A program made the translations under genes and the position numbers. The notes beneath the pieces were generated by a model. It saw only the letters and a list, made by a program, of their open reading frames with translations. It was not told the origin of the DNA and searched no databases. A stretch of 64,000 nucleotides of DNA, taken from contig NZ_JAQPOK010000001.1 of NCBI RefSeq assembly GCF_030068445.1, forward strand, positions 1-64,000, given 5' to 3'. This DNA is from Roseofilum halophilum BLCC-M91. Lineage in GTDB: Bacteria > Cyanobacteriota > Cyanobacteriia > Cyanobacteriales > Desertifilaceae. Positions 26,886 through 35,628 of the stretch are shown here, piece after piece (position 1 is the first letter of the stretch; each line of letters starts with the position of its first letter).

Positions 26886-28112
26886 TTAATAATTTTGCTT
26901 CAACACCACTAAAGTGATATCATCCAATATTTTTTCAGTGCCGATAAACTGCTGTAAATCCTCTATAATCGCTTTTTTGATTGGCTCAGAAGTCTTTTGC
27001 CAGTTCTGGCTAATGATTTGACATAATTGTTCTATACCATAGCGCTGGTTCCTCCCATTTCTCGCTTCTGTAATCCCATCCGTATAGAGTACCACACCGT
27101 CACCTGGATTCAAATCTATTCTAGTATAACTAATAAACTCGGAAATGTTGTCATCTAAACCAATGGGTAAGCCTAAATCTAGGGTATCAATGCGTTCAAT
27201 TGTTCCCCCTTGACGTACAACAATGATTTCTTCATGTTGGCCGCTGACCGTTAATTGACCCTCCGCATAATTCAAGATAGATAAAGTTAAATTTTTATCT
27301 ATTCCCATATTTTTTACATTTTTATAAATGGTGCGGTTCAGAATGTCTAAAAAGTGAATGGGGTCATGTTCTTTGATCTCCTTCAGGGTACGAACGGCAG
27401 TTTGAGTCATGAGCATTAGAATACCACTTTCTAGTCCATGACCGGTCACATCACCAATACCAATCGTAATCACTCCATCCATGGAAATGACATCATAATA
27501 ATCGCCCCCCACTTCGTCGGCTGGTTGCATATAGCCAGTAATATCAAGTTCTTCAATTTTGGCTAAATCTTCGGGTTTGGGAAGAATTAATTGCTGCATT
27601 TCCCTGAGAATTTCTAGCTCTGCGGACAGGCGTATGTTTTCTGACTGAAGTTGTTGATTGAGGCGATCGATTTTTTGGTTGGCAGCCGCTAATTCTCTGG
27701 TTCTCTCTTGTAAGCGATGGATGACGATCGCGTTTTCATTGGTCGCCTGCACTAACCTCTGCTCTAACTCCATCTGGGAAGTCACGTCTTCGAGGAACAA
27801 AATCAGATGGGGTTGCGGCTCCCTAGGGTCGGGATCGGGGATAAAATAGAGGTCGATATACAAGTGGGTATCTGGATTCGGAGAACGGGCGATCGCCTTG
27901 AGATCGAAGCTATCGAGTTCTCCGATTATGACAGACCCTAAGATATCTTCTAGACCGAATGTTTCGGGAAAATACTGATCTAACCTTTCCCCTGTCTTTA
28001 AGGGAATCTCGTCTCCCGTCAGCCGTTGTGCCCCCACAGAATAGTCCTGGATGATCAAATCCGGGTCTAAAATCAAATATTCAATATGATTGGGGACAAT
28101 CAGTTGCCACAT
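26886..28112 (-). CDS. PAS-coiled coil-SpoIIE/PP2C serine phosphatase
   Basis: 408 residues: N-terminal PAS-like sensor (about 1-115), coiled coil (about 120-175), then a SpoIIE/RsbU-type PP2C domain (about 190-405). Metal-binding motifs are EVGGDYYDV, IGDVTGHGLESG, VVLYTDGITEARN and the terminal ILDDITLVVLK. It should dephosphorylate the STAS protein encoded downstream. Its N-terminal PAS-like domain closely resembles that of the adenylate cyclase (shared YFPETFGLEDIL-type block). It starts 3 bases after the GTPase gene stops, so translation coupling is likely. Confidence 0.93.
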   Translation of the reverse strand: MWQLIVPNHIEYLILDPDLIIQDYSVGAQRLTGDEIPLKTGERLDQYFPETFGLEDILGSVIIGELDSFDLKAIARSPNPDTHLYIDLYFIPDPDPREPQPHLILFLEDVTSQMELEQRLVQATNENAIVIHRLQERTRELAAANQKIDRLNQQLQSENIRLSAELEILREMQQLILPKPEDLAKIEELDITGYMQPADEVGGDYYDVISMDGVITIGIGDVTGHGLESGILMLMTQTAVRTLKEIKEHDPIHFLDILNRTIYKNVKNMGIDKNLTLSILNYAEGQLTVSGQHEEIIVVRQGGTIERIDTLDLGLPIGLDDNISEFISYTRIDLNPGDGVVLYTDGITEARNGRNQRYGIEQLCQIISQNWQKTSEPIKKAIIEDLQQFIGTEKILDDITLVVLKQNY

Positions 28113-28115
28113 GAA

Positions 28116-28637
28116 TTACTTGATCGCCATAATTTCCTGGGCTAAATCTTGGAAGAGCTGATTAACGTTGTCTCCACTTTTGGCGGAAGTACCATAGGTT
28201 TTAATGACGGGGTAATCTGAGTCTAAATAGTGATGGTGTTTCAAGAGTGCCTCTAGCTTTTGGTCGTCTACCAAGTCTGCTTTGTTGAGGGCAACTACCA
28301 TTTTACCCTTGGGATTCACTTTACTGAACAGATTGAGATGATCGGTCAAGTTGTTTAAGGTTTCTTCCCGACTGACATCCCCGACAATGATTGCTCCTTT
28401 GGCTCCTTGCAGGTAACTGGGGGCGATCGCCTTAAATTTGGTTTGTCCTTCAATATCCCAGATCAATAATTGTAACTCCGATCCTTCAGGAAGCGCCACA
28501 TCTTTTCGGGAAATTTTTACCCCCACCGTAGATAAATATTTATCATCAAACTGACCATCCACAAACCGACGGATCAGGCTGGTTTTACCTACGCTGAAGT
28601 CTCCAACCATACAAATTTTCTTAGAAACTTTACCCAT
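28116..28637 (-). CDS. Rab/Ras-like small GTPase
   Basis: 173 residues, a single G domain. Motifs: G1 GDFSVGKTS (12-20), G2 threonine T37, G3 WDIEGQ (D61, Q65), G4 NKAD (118-121), G5 SAK (150-152). Q65 matches the catalytic glutamine of Ras, so intrinsic hydrolysis is possible. There is no C-terminal cysteine for lipidation. It resembles eukaryotic Rab more than bacterial translation GTPases. It follows the OmpA-like gene by one base and precedes the phosphatase by three; the OmpA-like protein carries a candidate roadblock/longin-like domain, the class that regulates such GTPases. Confidence 0.92.
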   Translation of the reverse strand: MGKVSKKICMVGDFSVGKTSLIRRFVDGQFDDKYLSTVGVKISRKDVALPEGSELQLLIWDIEGQTKFKAIAPSYLQGAKGAIIVGDVSREETLNNLTDHLNLFSKVNPKGKMVVALNKADLVDDQKLEALLKHHHYLDSDYPVIKTYGTSAKSGDNVNQLFQDLAQEIMAIK

Positions 28638-28638
28638 G

Positions 28639-31053
28639 TTAATTTCCTACATTAATCGGACGAAACAACTCAAATCGAACACAGCGACTTAAAGCTAGGG
28701 CATCCGTAGAGTTGATCCCTGGTGGGGGTTCAGTGGTTCCTCGGATTTTAAGGCGATCGGACGCAATGCCTTGCTGTTGTAAGGCTACTTTCACCGCTTC
28801 TGCTCGTTCCCAAGAGAGTTTTTGATTTTCACCCCAGGCTCCTACTTTATCACTATGCCCGGTAATCATTAAATTAAATTCTGGATACTGGTTTAAAAAT
28901 TGGGCAATTTTGGGAATCCCTTCAGCCAGATCGGCCGGATGCAGTCGATCGGAGCCGGATTCAAAATAAAACTTCATTTCTAAGGGTGAAGATTGAAGTT
29001 GAATCCGACTAAAGACACTGCTCACTCCAGTAATTCCTTCTAAAGAATCTAATATTTTCGCTAAATCTGCGCCTTCGACCACCGTTCCGGAAACCGTTAC
29101 GTTCCCTTGGTTATAGGTTGCTTTAATGTTCACTCCATCGAGTTGGTTTAGCACATTGACGATCCGATTAACTTCTGTGGCGGCTGCATCTAAATCGGGA
29201 GGTAAATTTACCGCTACAATGTCGTTATCTAGGGTTAATTGCGGGGCGATTTCTGAAACAATTTCCCCAGCTTTTGAGCGCAAATATTCGTTGGGTACTC
29301 GTCCTTCTAATTGGATGGTTTCCCGATCGACATCCGGTCGAATGGCATAAACGGAGAGTTCGGGAGAGGCGAGGAGGGCTTGACGAGTTTGAACTTCTAG
29401 ACGATATTCTTTGTGCCATTGATGAGAACTCCAAATCCACGGGATAGCGATCGCTCCCATCACGGCTAGAATGAGGAGGATTAAGGCCCAGGGAAACTCA
29501 TCATCGTGTTTCTTCTCGCTCTCGGTAAAGAGTTTTTCTAAGGCTTCTGGGATGGGTTCGGGGACGGTATCGGAGTCGCCATCAAATTCACTGATGGGTT
29601 CGCCAAATTTTTGTAGGAGGAAGGAGTAGGTGGTTTGGATCTCTTGCAAGAAGGCTTTTGAGGGTTCGCCTTTGATGACGACGGCCATATAGGAGTAACC
29701 GGCTACTTCGAGAAGAATTTTACAGTCATCATATTCAATTTCATTGAGTTCTGAGGCGGCTTGATCGGAGGAGATACAGTCATTGACGAAACTGCGGATG
29801 GCGGTGAGCATTCCGGCCAGCATGTCTGATTCTAGGCGGTCTACTTCTGAGGGTTGGTATTCACTGATGACTAGACCGGAGGCTTTGTGAATCAGGAAAA
29901 TGGCCCGGACGCTATAGGGCATGGATTCTTGAAAGATCAGCTCGGCCTCGGAAACGCCCTGGACTCTGGCTTTGATTTTGCGTTGAATGCCTTTTAGGGT
30001 GAAGGTGCTTTCAACTTTTTGGTTGATGGATTGAATGACATCATTCATGTATTTGGCAATGGTGTTGCCAATGACGGGATAGAGCGCGTCAACCATGGAG
30101 TCCCGTTCGCATTCGATTTGCTCTTTGATGGCGGGGCCCATTTCCGGGCCGATAGCTTTGGCGATCGCATGGCGGTCAATCCGAATTTGCTCTTCAATGG
30201 CTAGACTCACCTCTGGGGCTAAGGCTTTGGCGATTTTCCGGGGCGATCGCCGGATTTCTTCGGCAATGGCGGCGGGTATCAAATCTGCCAATACCCCACT
30301 CATGGCTTCCGCATCCTCTTGGGCGCGATTTTGAATAATTTTGTCAATGATGGGAGTGAGTACCCGAATACTTTGCTCGTGAGAAACGGTTAAATCAAAT
30401 CCTAACAGTTCAGACACTAATGGCATGAGGGGATTAATCAGGGCCGTTTGTTGTTCGAGTTGGCTTAAGCGCTCTTCCAGACTCAAATCTGATGAACTCT
30501 TGAAGGGTGATAGATTCGAGGCTCGATCCGAGGGGGAAGATTGGGTTAAAGAGGAGCTAGAATCTGGAGCTTCTGAGGGCAATAGTAAATTTTGCAGAGC
30601 ATTGAGAGACCGATCTAGCTCTGGAGCCGTTTCTTGTTGCGGTTGATCTAGTCGATCTGCCGGTTCAGATGTGGCTTGGCTTGGAGAAATTGGCGTTTGA
30701 GGGGAATCGGCAGAAATTACAGAATTGGAGGTTGCTCTGTCTTCCTCCAATTCTGCTTGTAAGACTAAAGGAGGTAAATGTTCTTCTGAAATTTCAGACG
30801 AAGATCTCGATTCAGGTTGCGGATCGAGGAGCAGATCGGACAATAAATCCAGGGTACGATCCAACCCCTGGGGGGTATCGGGGGGTTGAGATGAAACGGA
30901 AGCCCTTGGTTTTCTTGGGCGTTCCACTTCTAGGGTTGAGCGATCTGGATTCAACCAATTAAAGAGGTTCTCTTCCTCCAGAGTCGATTCTAATCTAGGC
31001 TCAGAGGAGGATTGAGAACGCTTTTCTTGTGAATGTCGATCTGATAAAACCAT
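28639..31053 (-). CDS. OmpA-family envelope protein with putative roadblock/longin-like domain
   Basis: 804 residues. Order: disordered Ser/Pro/Glu-rich N-terminus (1 to about 190); helical region with repeated AIAEEIRRS / AIKEQIECE units (about 220-350); a compact alpha/beta domain (about 370-490, SVRAIFLIHKASGLVISEYQ and on) that resembles a roadblock/longin fold; one membrane helix (about 520-541); BON-like repeats (about 555-685, IQLEGRVPNEYLRSKAGEIV and NVTVSGTVVEGADLAKILD); and a C-terminal OmpA peptidoglycan-binding domain (about 690-800, NLMITGHSDKVG, RAEAVKVALQQQGI). With the N-terminus cytoplasmic and OmpA end periplasmic, it could anchor the GTPase at the envelope. Confidence 0.85.
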   Translation of the reverse strand: MVLSDRHSQEKRSQSSSEPRLESTLEEENLFNWLNPDRSTLEVERPRKPRASVSSQPPDTPQGLDRTLDLLSDLLLDPQPESRSSSEISEEHLPPLVLQAELEEDRATSNSVISADSPQTPISPSQATSEPADRLDQPQQETAPELDRSLNALQNLLLPSEAPDSSSSLTQSSPSDRASNLSPFKSSSDLSLEERLSQLEQQTALINPLMPLVSELLGFDLTVSHEQSIRVLTPIIDKIIQNRAQEDAEAMSGVLADLIPAAIAEEIRRSPRKIAKALAPEVSLAIEEQIRIDRHAIAKAIGPEMGPAIKEQIECERDSMVDALYPVIGNTIAKYMNDVIQSINQKVESTFTLKGIQRKIKARVQGVSEAELIFQESMPYSVRAIFLIHKASGLVISEYQPSEVDRLESDMLAGMLTAIRSFVNDCISSDQAASELNEIEYDDCKILLEVAGYSYMAVVIKGEPSKAFLQEIQTTYSFLLQKFGEPISEFDGDSDTVPEPIPEALEKLFTESEKKHDDEFPWALILLILAVMGAIAIPWIWSSHQWHKEYRLEVQTRQALLASPELSVYAIRPDVDRETIQLEGRVPNEYLRSKAGEIVSEIAPQLTLDNDIVAVNLPPDLDAAATEVNRIVNVLNQLDGVNIKATYNQGNVTVSGTVVEGADLAKILDSLEGITGVSSVFSRIQLQSSPLEMKFYFESGSDRLHPADLAEGIPKIAQFLNQYPEFNLMITGHSDKVGAWGENQKLSWERAEAVKVALQQQGIASDRLKIRGTTEPPPGINSTDALALSRCVRFELFRPINVGN

Positions 31054-31091
31054 GATGCACCCCGATCGCTGATTTCTCGTTCACACTTAAC

Positions 31092-31688
31092 TTAAGAGTG
31101 TTGTTCAGGCAACAACAAATCCGCCTTTACTTCCGATCCTTCAATTTCGCGAACGAAATCCGTTTTTTTGACTTTCATGCACAGGTCAAATAAGACTTCT
31201 GCGAATTCATCACGGGAAATCTTGTTGTCTTCGAGTCCATTGACATATTTATCGACTTCGGTTTGGATTTGCCCGGTGATAGCATGTAGCTCTTTTTGCA
31301 AAGATTCTTTGGTATGGCGAATGTTTTGCTCTAAACTTTCCGTCTGGTTATGTAAGGTTTTATCTAAACCTTTGACTTGTTCATTAAAGTTTTTCTGAGT
31401 CCGTTCTAGGTCTTGTTTAAATTCGGTGAAGTCTTCCGTATGGGTTACGGTCACATACTGAATTTTTTTCTCTAGGGCATAGGAATTGGATCGCAGTTCA
31501 TTGGAGAACTGTTCATTGAGTTTATTGAGACGATCGCCCATCTCTTGTTTGAGATCCTTGATCATACTCTCTAGGGTTTCAAGTCGGGTATCGAGTTCCC
31601 GTTGCTGTTCTCCAAAGAGTAAATCGCGGATCTGCTCGACATTTCCCAGGCGATCGCGCATATCCTTCTGTTGTCCTGGATCGTTCAT
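31092..31688 (-). CDS. Coiled-coil protein, first gene of the signalling cluster
   Basis: 198 residues, mainly one long coiled coil (about 10-150: LETLESMIKDLKQEMGDRLNKLNEQF and later KQDLERTQKNFNEQVKGLDKTL). A short acidic end contains DLCMKVKKTDFVREIEG. No domain is recognised. It lacks a signal and membrane segment. It is 38 bases upstream of the OmpA-like gene on the same strand, so it is probably the operon's first gene. A scaffold or effector for the GTPase would fit, but that is a guess. Coding is certain because of length, good start and cluster position. Confidence 0.78.
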   Translation of the reverse strand: MNDPGQQKDMRDRLGNVEQIRDLLFGEQQRELDTRLETLESMIKDLKQEMGDRLNKLNEQFSNELRSNSYALEKKIQYVTVTHTEDFTEFKQDLERTQKNFNEQVKGLDKTLHNQTESLEQNIRHTKESLQKELHAITGQIQTEVDKYVNGLEDNKISRDEFAEVLFDLCMKVKKTDFVREIEGSEVKADLLLPEQHS

Positions 31689-31817
31689 TATCGTTTTCCT
31701 CTCACACTCGCGTGAAATAGATACTTTATGAGCGCTTCAAACTCATAATTTGCTGCTTCAACAAATCCCCTTGATTTTACTGGAATTTTTCGCCGATACA
31801 AGCTTAAACTACAAATT

Positions 31818-32963
31818 TTAATCTCCCTGAGAACAAATGTGGCCATCTTGAACCCGCAGAATCTGGGAGGAGTGTAACCAGTTTTGCTCGAAGGCACTTA
31901 AGTGTGTTGTGGTAATCAGGGTTTGAAACCGGTCGGCGATCGCTTCTAAAAGCTGATTTTGCCGGGTTAAGTCCAATTCGGCTAAGACATCATCCAATAA
32001 GAGCAAGGGGGATTCTCCGACGACTTCAGAAATTAATTTTAATTCCGCTAACTTTAAGGCTAACACGAGGGTTCGTTGTTGTCCTTGGGAGCCATATTGA
32101 CGGGCGGGAGTCCCATTGATATGAAAGTCTACCTCATCTCGATGGGGGCCGACCAAAGTCGTGCCTTGAGCCGATTCGGCGATCGCTCGATCGGTTAGTT
32201 TCTGGAAAAATGCCCCTTCAATGGCTTCTACCGGCGATCGAGAATCTCCATCCCAAACCACACTGGGATTATAGGCGATCGCTAATTTTTCCCTCGATCC
32301 ACTAATACTGTCATGCCAGGCTTGGGCAATGGGGGCAAGTAGCTCTAACACCCTAGAGCGTCGGCGAATCAGACGCACTCCCACCGACACCAATTGGGCA
32401 TCCCAGAGGGCTAACTGTTGAGGCTTTTCCCGCCCCCCAACCTCTTGAAATTGCCGCAATAGGGCATTACGTTGCCGTAAAATCTGCTGATATTGACGCA
32501 ACATCGGATCGTAGACGGGTTCCAATTGGGTTAGAAGCGTATCGAGCCACAAGCGGCGATTTTCCGGAGATCCGCGCACCAAATCCAGATCCAAACTGGA
32601 AAACTGTACCACATTGAGCGCCCCTAAAAAATCCCGCCGTCGTCGCTGGGCTTCATGGTTGAGCAATAATGTCCGCTTACCACTAGAGCGCAACACCACT
32701 TTGAGGTTAAGCTCCCCCGTTTGCCGTTCCACTAGGGCGCTCACTTGCCCCATGGAAGCCGAACGATCCGGAGATTGCCAAACTAAATCGCGATCGCTCT
32801 TGGCTCGATGCGATCGTAACGTAGACAATAGCTCCACCGCCTCCAATAAATTCGACTTCCCCTGGGCATTATCCCCCACCAAAATAACCTTTGGAGCTAG
32901 AAAACTCACCGCCTGCTCCACATAATTGCGAAATTGCTTAAGATAGAGGTGCTTCAAATACAT
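31818..32963 (-). CDS. recF: DNA replication and repair protein RecF
   Basis: 381 residues from the ATG at 32963 (MYLKHLYLKQFRNY is the family start; a longer frame adds 7 residues). It is an SMC-like ATPase that helps load RecA at gaps with RecO and RecR. Marks: Walker A VGDNAQGKSNLLEAVELL, the FSSLDLDLVRGSPENRRLWLDTLL segment, the ABC signature-like SQGQQRTLVLALKLAEL, and Walker B PLLLLDDVLAELDLTRQNQLLEAI. It lies alone, 129 bases from the start of the coiled-coil gene's upstream region. A divergent promoter region toward 33064 is likely. Confidence 0.96.
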   Translation of the reverse strand: MYLKHLYLKQFRNYVEQAVSFLAPKVILVGDNAQGKSNLLEAVELLSTLRSHRAKSDRDLVWQSPDRSASMGQVSALVERQTGELNLKVVLRSSGKRTLLLNHEAQRRRRDFLGALNVVQFSSLDLDLVRGSPENRRLWLDTLLTQLEPVYDPMLRQYQQILRQRNALLRQFQEVGGREKPQQLALWDAQLVSVGVRLIRRRSRVLELLAPIAQAWHDSISGSREKLAIAYNPSVVWDGDSRSPVEAIEGAFFQKLTDRAIAESAQGTTLVGPHRDEVDFHINGTPARQYGSQGQQRTLVLALKLAELKLISEVVGESPLLLLDDVLAELDLTRQNQLLEAIADRFQTLITTTHLSAFEQNWLHSSQILRVQDGHICSQGD

Positions 32964-33063
32964 CCTGACGACATGACAATCCACTAGAGCTGAATTTTGA
33001 ACATCTTACCTATGCCTTATTATTTGTTACTCATTCCTTAACAACACCAAGCGCTGTAAACCC

Positions 33064-33279
33064 ATGCCCACAGACCTGATTCTGCTTATTGCTGCCCTGA
33101 TCGTCTCCTGGCTCATATTTACCTGGCTCGTGAAAATTGTTAAACTCACCGTGGGCACAGCCCTCACCCTTGCCGGAATTATCCTCATCCTGCAACTGCT
33201 CTTTGGCATCAACCCTAACCAACTTTGGCAACAAATCATTAACTTACCCCAAATCGTCCTCAATTGGATCTCCAATTAA
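33064..33279 (+). CDS. Small membrane protein
   Basis: 71 residues with two hydrophobic helices (about 4-23 and 27-49) and a short polar tail INPNQLWQQIINLPQIVLNWISN. It is a plausible real gene: good start, clear codon pattern, and this type of small conserved membrane protein is common near recF in cyanobacteria as far as I recall. It is divergent from recF, about 100 bases away. The function is unknown. Confidence 0.62.
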   Translation: MPTDLILLIAALIVSWLIFTWLVKIVKLTVGTALTLAGIILILQLLFGINPNQLWQQIINLPQIVLNWISN

Positions 33280-33492
33280 CCCCTGCATCTCCTCTCAAGC
33301 GCCCCTAGTCCAGTTTATCAACCGCACTCCAATTACTGACCTCAACTGGCACTCAATCCCCTCAGTTGTTCGACATCTACCCTAACCATTTGTAAAATTG
33401 GCCTTGATCCCCACTGTTTTCTCATCCCATCTGTGGCATTCTAAGGACAATCACCCCTTTCAAATCTAGCGAGATCGTGCGAGGCAACTCCC
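33280..33492. other. Gene-free spacer
   Basis: About 210 bases with no recognised gene. A plus-strand frame runs on from the neighbour's alternative frame but has no gene-like content. I see no clear terminator. Confidence 0.45.
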
Positions 33493-33678
33493 ATGAAGAC
33501 TAAGAAAAACTCCTCTAACATCCACCCAATTTGGAATTGGATTAACTGGTTAAGCTTTCCGATCCTGCTCTTTGTAGCCGTCCATATTCTGCAAGCTCAA
33601 GATTCTGTACCTCAATCGACCTTTTCCGTCCCGCCCCAATCCCTAGAACTGCAAACTCTCTTGTCAAAGCATTCTTGA
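33493..33678 (+). CDS. Hypothetical small protein with one membrane helix
   Basis: 61 residues: polar N-terminus, one hydrophobic stretch (about 20-36, LSFPILLFVAVHILQA), then a Pro/Ser/Leu-rich tail. No domain is recognised and no strong ribosome-binding site precedes the ATG. It is called because the frame has a clear membrane-like pattern between two real genes on the same strand. It could be a chance frame. Confidence 0.4.
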   Translation: MKTKKNSSNIHPIWNWINWLSFPILLFVAVHILQAQDSVPQSTFSVPPQSLELQTLLSKHS

Positions 33679-33726
33679 GGTCTGGTAATGGTAGGCTAGA
33701 CCTATTGAAACTTCATCGATTGTCTT

Positions 33727-34614
33727 ATGTCAGGGCATCAGTTACGCCACCTTCTTGACCAACCCGGAACCCTTATTTTGCCTGGAGTCTATGACTGTCT
33801 GGGAGCGAAGTTGGCCGCCCAAGTGGGCTTTGAAGCGGTGTTTACCAGTGGGTTTGGCATTTCTGCCTCTACTCTGGGATTACCCGATTATGGGTTACTA
33901 ACGGCGACAGAAACGCTCCAGAGTGTGGGAAAAATGGCCCAATCGATTTCTATTCCTCTGGTGGCGGATCTCGATACGGGTTATGGCAATCCCCTCAATG
34001 TGATTCGCACGGTGACTGAGGCGCTCCGGTGGGGGGTGTCTGGCATTATTCTCGAAGATCAGGTTTGGCCGAAAAAGTGCGGTCATTTTGAAGGAAAACA
34101 GGTGATTTCAGCAGCCGAACAGGTGGAGAAAATTAAGGCGGCAGTTCATGGGAGGGGGGAGAGTGGTTTGGTGATTGTGGGGCGCACAGATGCGAGAGCG
34201 CCGTTAGGCTTAGATGAGGCGATTCGTCGGGGGCGATTATATGCCGAAGCAGGAGCGGATATTGTGTTTATTGAAGCGCCCCAGTCTTGGCAAGAGTTGG
34301 TGAGTATTTCTGAGGCGTTTGCGGGGACGGGAGTCTATTTGTTTGCTAATTTGATTGAGGGAGGTAAAACGCCTTGTTTGAGTCGCTCTCAGTTGGAGGA
34401 GTTGGGGTTTAAGGTTGGAGTGTATGCCCTGTCGGGTTTGTTTGCGGCAACTCAGGCGATGCGCGAGTGTTTCCAGAGGTTGAGAGCAGAAGGGACGACG
34501 GGAAGGACACCAGAGGATCTCTCGTTCCCGGAATTTGAGCAAATTATTGAGGTGGATCGATATCGACAGTTGGAAAAGCAGTTTACAATACCTGACCAAT
34601 CCATTCAAAATTAA
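33727..34614 (+). CDS. Isocitrate lyase/PEP mutase superfamily enzyme
   Basis: 295 residues, TIM-barrel superfamily that makes or breaks carbon-carbon or carbon-phosphorus bonds of oxo-acids. Marks: LILPGVYDCLGAKLAAQVGFEAVFTSGFGIS, the metal-binding VADLDTGYGNPLNV, and ILEDQVWPKKCGHFEGKQVI, where KKCGH holds the catalytic cysteine; then IVGRTDARAPLGLDEAIRR and FIEAPQS. Family members include 2-methylisocitrate lyase and oxaloacetate decarboxylase, and the substrate here is not determined by motifs alone. The thioredoxin-like gene follows after 7 bases, so the two are co-transcribed. Confidence 0.9.
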   Translation: MSGHQLRHLLDQPGTLILPGVYDCLGAKLAAQVGFEAVFTSGFGISASTLGLPDYGLLTATETLQSVGKMAQSISIPLVADLDTGYGNPLNVIRTVTEALRWGVSGIILEDQVWPKKCGHFEGKQVISAAEQVEKIKAAVHGRGESGLVIVGRTDARAPLGLDEAIRRGRLYAEAGADIVFIEAPQSWQELVSISEAFAGTGVYLFANLIEGGKTPCLSRSQLEELGFKVGVYALSGLFAATQAMRECFQRLRAEGTTGRTPEDLSFPEFEQIIEVDRYRQLEKQFTIPDQSIQN

Positions 34615-34621
34615 ATTACCC

Positions 34622-35212
34622 ATGACTGAACCTTCTGCCGATCTGAATACCCAATCTTCTATGGCGACGCGCATCCGTAATCTGGTGGTGGTGTTAGCGG
34701 CGATCGCCTTAAGTGTAGCGTTATTTTTAGGCTTGCAAACCCAAAATCCGTCTACCTCGTTGTCTGAGTTGGCTGAAACTTCGATACCGCTAGAGGTGGC
34801 ACTAGAGAATGAGAAGCCGACGTTTATGGAATTTTATGCCAATTGGTGTTTAAGCTGTCAGTCCATGGTTCCCGATATGGTGGCGTTGCGAGAGAGCTAT
34901 GGGGAACAGGTCAATTTTGTGATGTTGAATGTGGATAATACTAAGTGGTTGCCAGAAATGGATACTTATCGAGTGGATGGTATTCCCCATTTTGTGTTTT
35001 TGGATCGTCAGGGAGAGGCGATCGCCGAAACTATTGGCGAACTGCCTAAACCGATCCTGCAAGATAAATTAGACGCTCTAGTGGCTGGTGTCCCCATTCC
35101 CGATGCTGGCAATATGGGCAACGTATCGAGCCTAGAATCGGGTTCAGGCAGCGAAGTCCCTAGGGTTTCCGATCCCCGCAGCCACGGCTCCCAGGTAATT
35201 ATTAATAATTAA
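34622..35212 (+). CDS. TxlA/HCF164-like membrane-anchored thioredoxin
   Basis: 196 residues from ATG 34622 (a longer frame overlaps the upstream gene). N-terminal hydrophobic anchor (about 20-41: LVVVLAAIALSVALFLGLQ), then a thioredoxin domain with FMEFYANWCLSCQSMVPDM, the C-x-x-C being Cys-Leu-Ser-Cys, and the cis-proline region DGIPHFVFLDRQG. The family (TxlA in cyanobacteria, HCF164 in plants) faces the thylakoid lumen or periplasm and supports cytochrome maturation. A Gly/Ser-rich tail follows the domain. Spacing to the dndE gene is 17 bases. Confidence 0.88.
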   Translation: MTEPSADLNTQSSMATRIRNLVVVLAAIALSVALFLGLQTQNPSTSLSELAETSIPLEVALENEKPTFMEFYANWCLSCQSMVPDMVALRESYGEQVNFVMLNVDNTKWLPEMDTYRVDGIPHFVFLDRQGEAIAETIGELPKPILQDKLDALVAGVPIPDAGNMGNVSSLESGSGSEVPRVSDPRSHGSQVIINN

Positions 35213-35229
35213 CAATTCTATTGTGAGTA

Positions 35230-35628
35230 ATGGATGCACCTCTAGAACGAATTCAACTGTCGCAGACGGCGAAGGATCAACTGACGAAGTTGAAACGGTA
35301 TACGAAAATTGAACAGTGGAATATTCTCTGTCGTTGGGCGTTTTGCCGTTCTTTGGCGGAACCGTCAATCCCTTCTCCGGTTCCGATTCCTCGTGATAGT
35401 AATGTGGAGTTGTCTTGGCGGGTGTTTGGGGGGGAGCTGGCGGATGTTTTGGCGATCGCCCTCAAGCAACGTTGCGTTAATGATGGACTCGGCAGCGATC
35501 CGGAAACTCTGGCGCTTCAATGTCGCCGCCATATCCATCGCGGAATTGGCTATTTGGCAGGCGATCCGAATCTGAAGAAGATTGAGGCTTTAATCCGGTT
35601 GTGCGATCGCGTCTCTGGTAATCGGTAA
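35230..35628 (+). CDS. dndE: DndE-like protein (DNA phosphorothioation accessory), orphan
   Basis: 132 residues. IRLSQTAKDQL-type opening (here IQLSQTAKDQLTKLKRYTKIEQWNILCRWAFCRSLAEPS), then VELSWRVFGGELADVLAIALKQRC and CRRHIHRGIGYLAGDPNLKKIEALI, fits the DndE family as found in cyanobacteria. DndE acts with DndBCD in phosphorothioate DNA modification, but no such genes are visible here; the neighbours are txlA-like and futA. The final residues (GNR) and stop codon are encoded by a heptamer repeat that runs past the gene end. So this is either a solitary DndE or part of a split system. Confidence 0.75.
   Translation: MDAPLERIQLSQTAKDQLTKLKRYTKIEQWNILCRWAFCRSLAEPSIPSPVPIPRDSNVELSWRVFGGELADVLAIALKQRCVNDGLGSDPETLALQCRRHIHRGIGYLAGDPNLKKIEALIRLCDRVSGNR

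Noticed and set aside
31688-31897. 69-codon reverse frame between the coiled-coil gene and recF
   Set aside because: It overlaps the recF 3' end in another frame and has no gene-like content.
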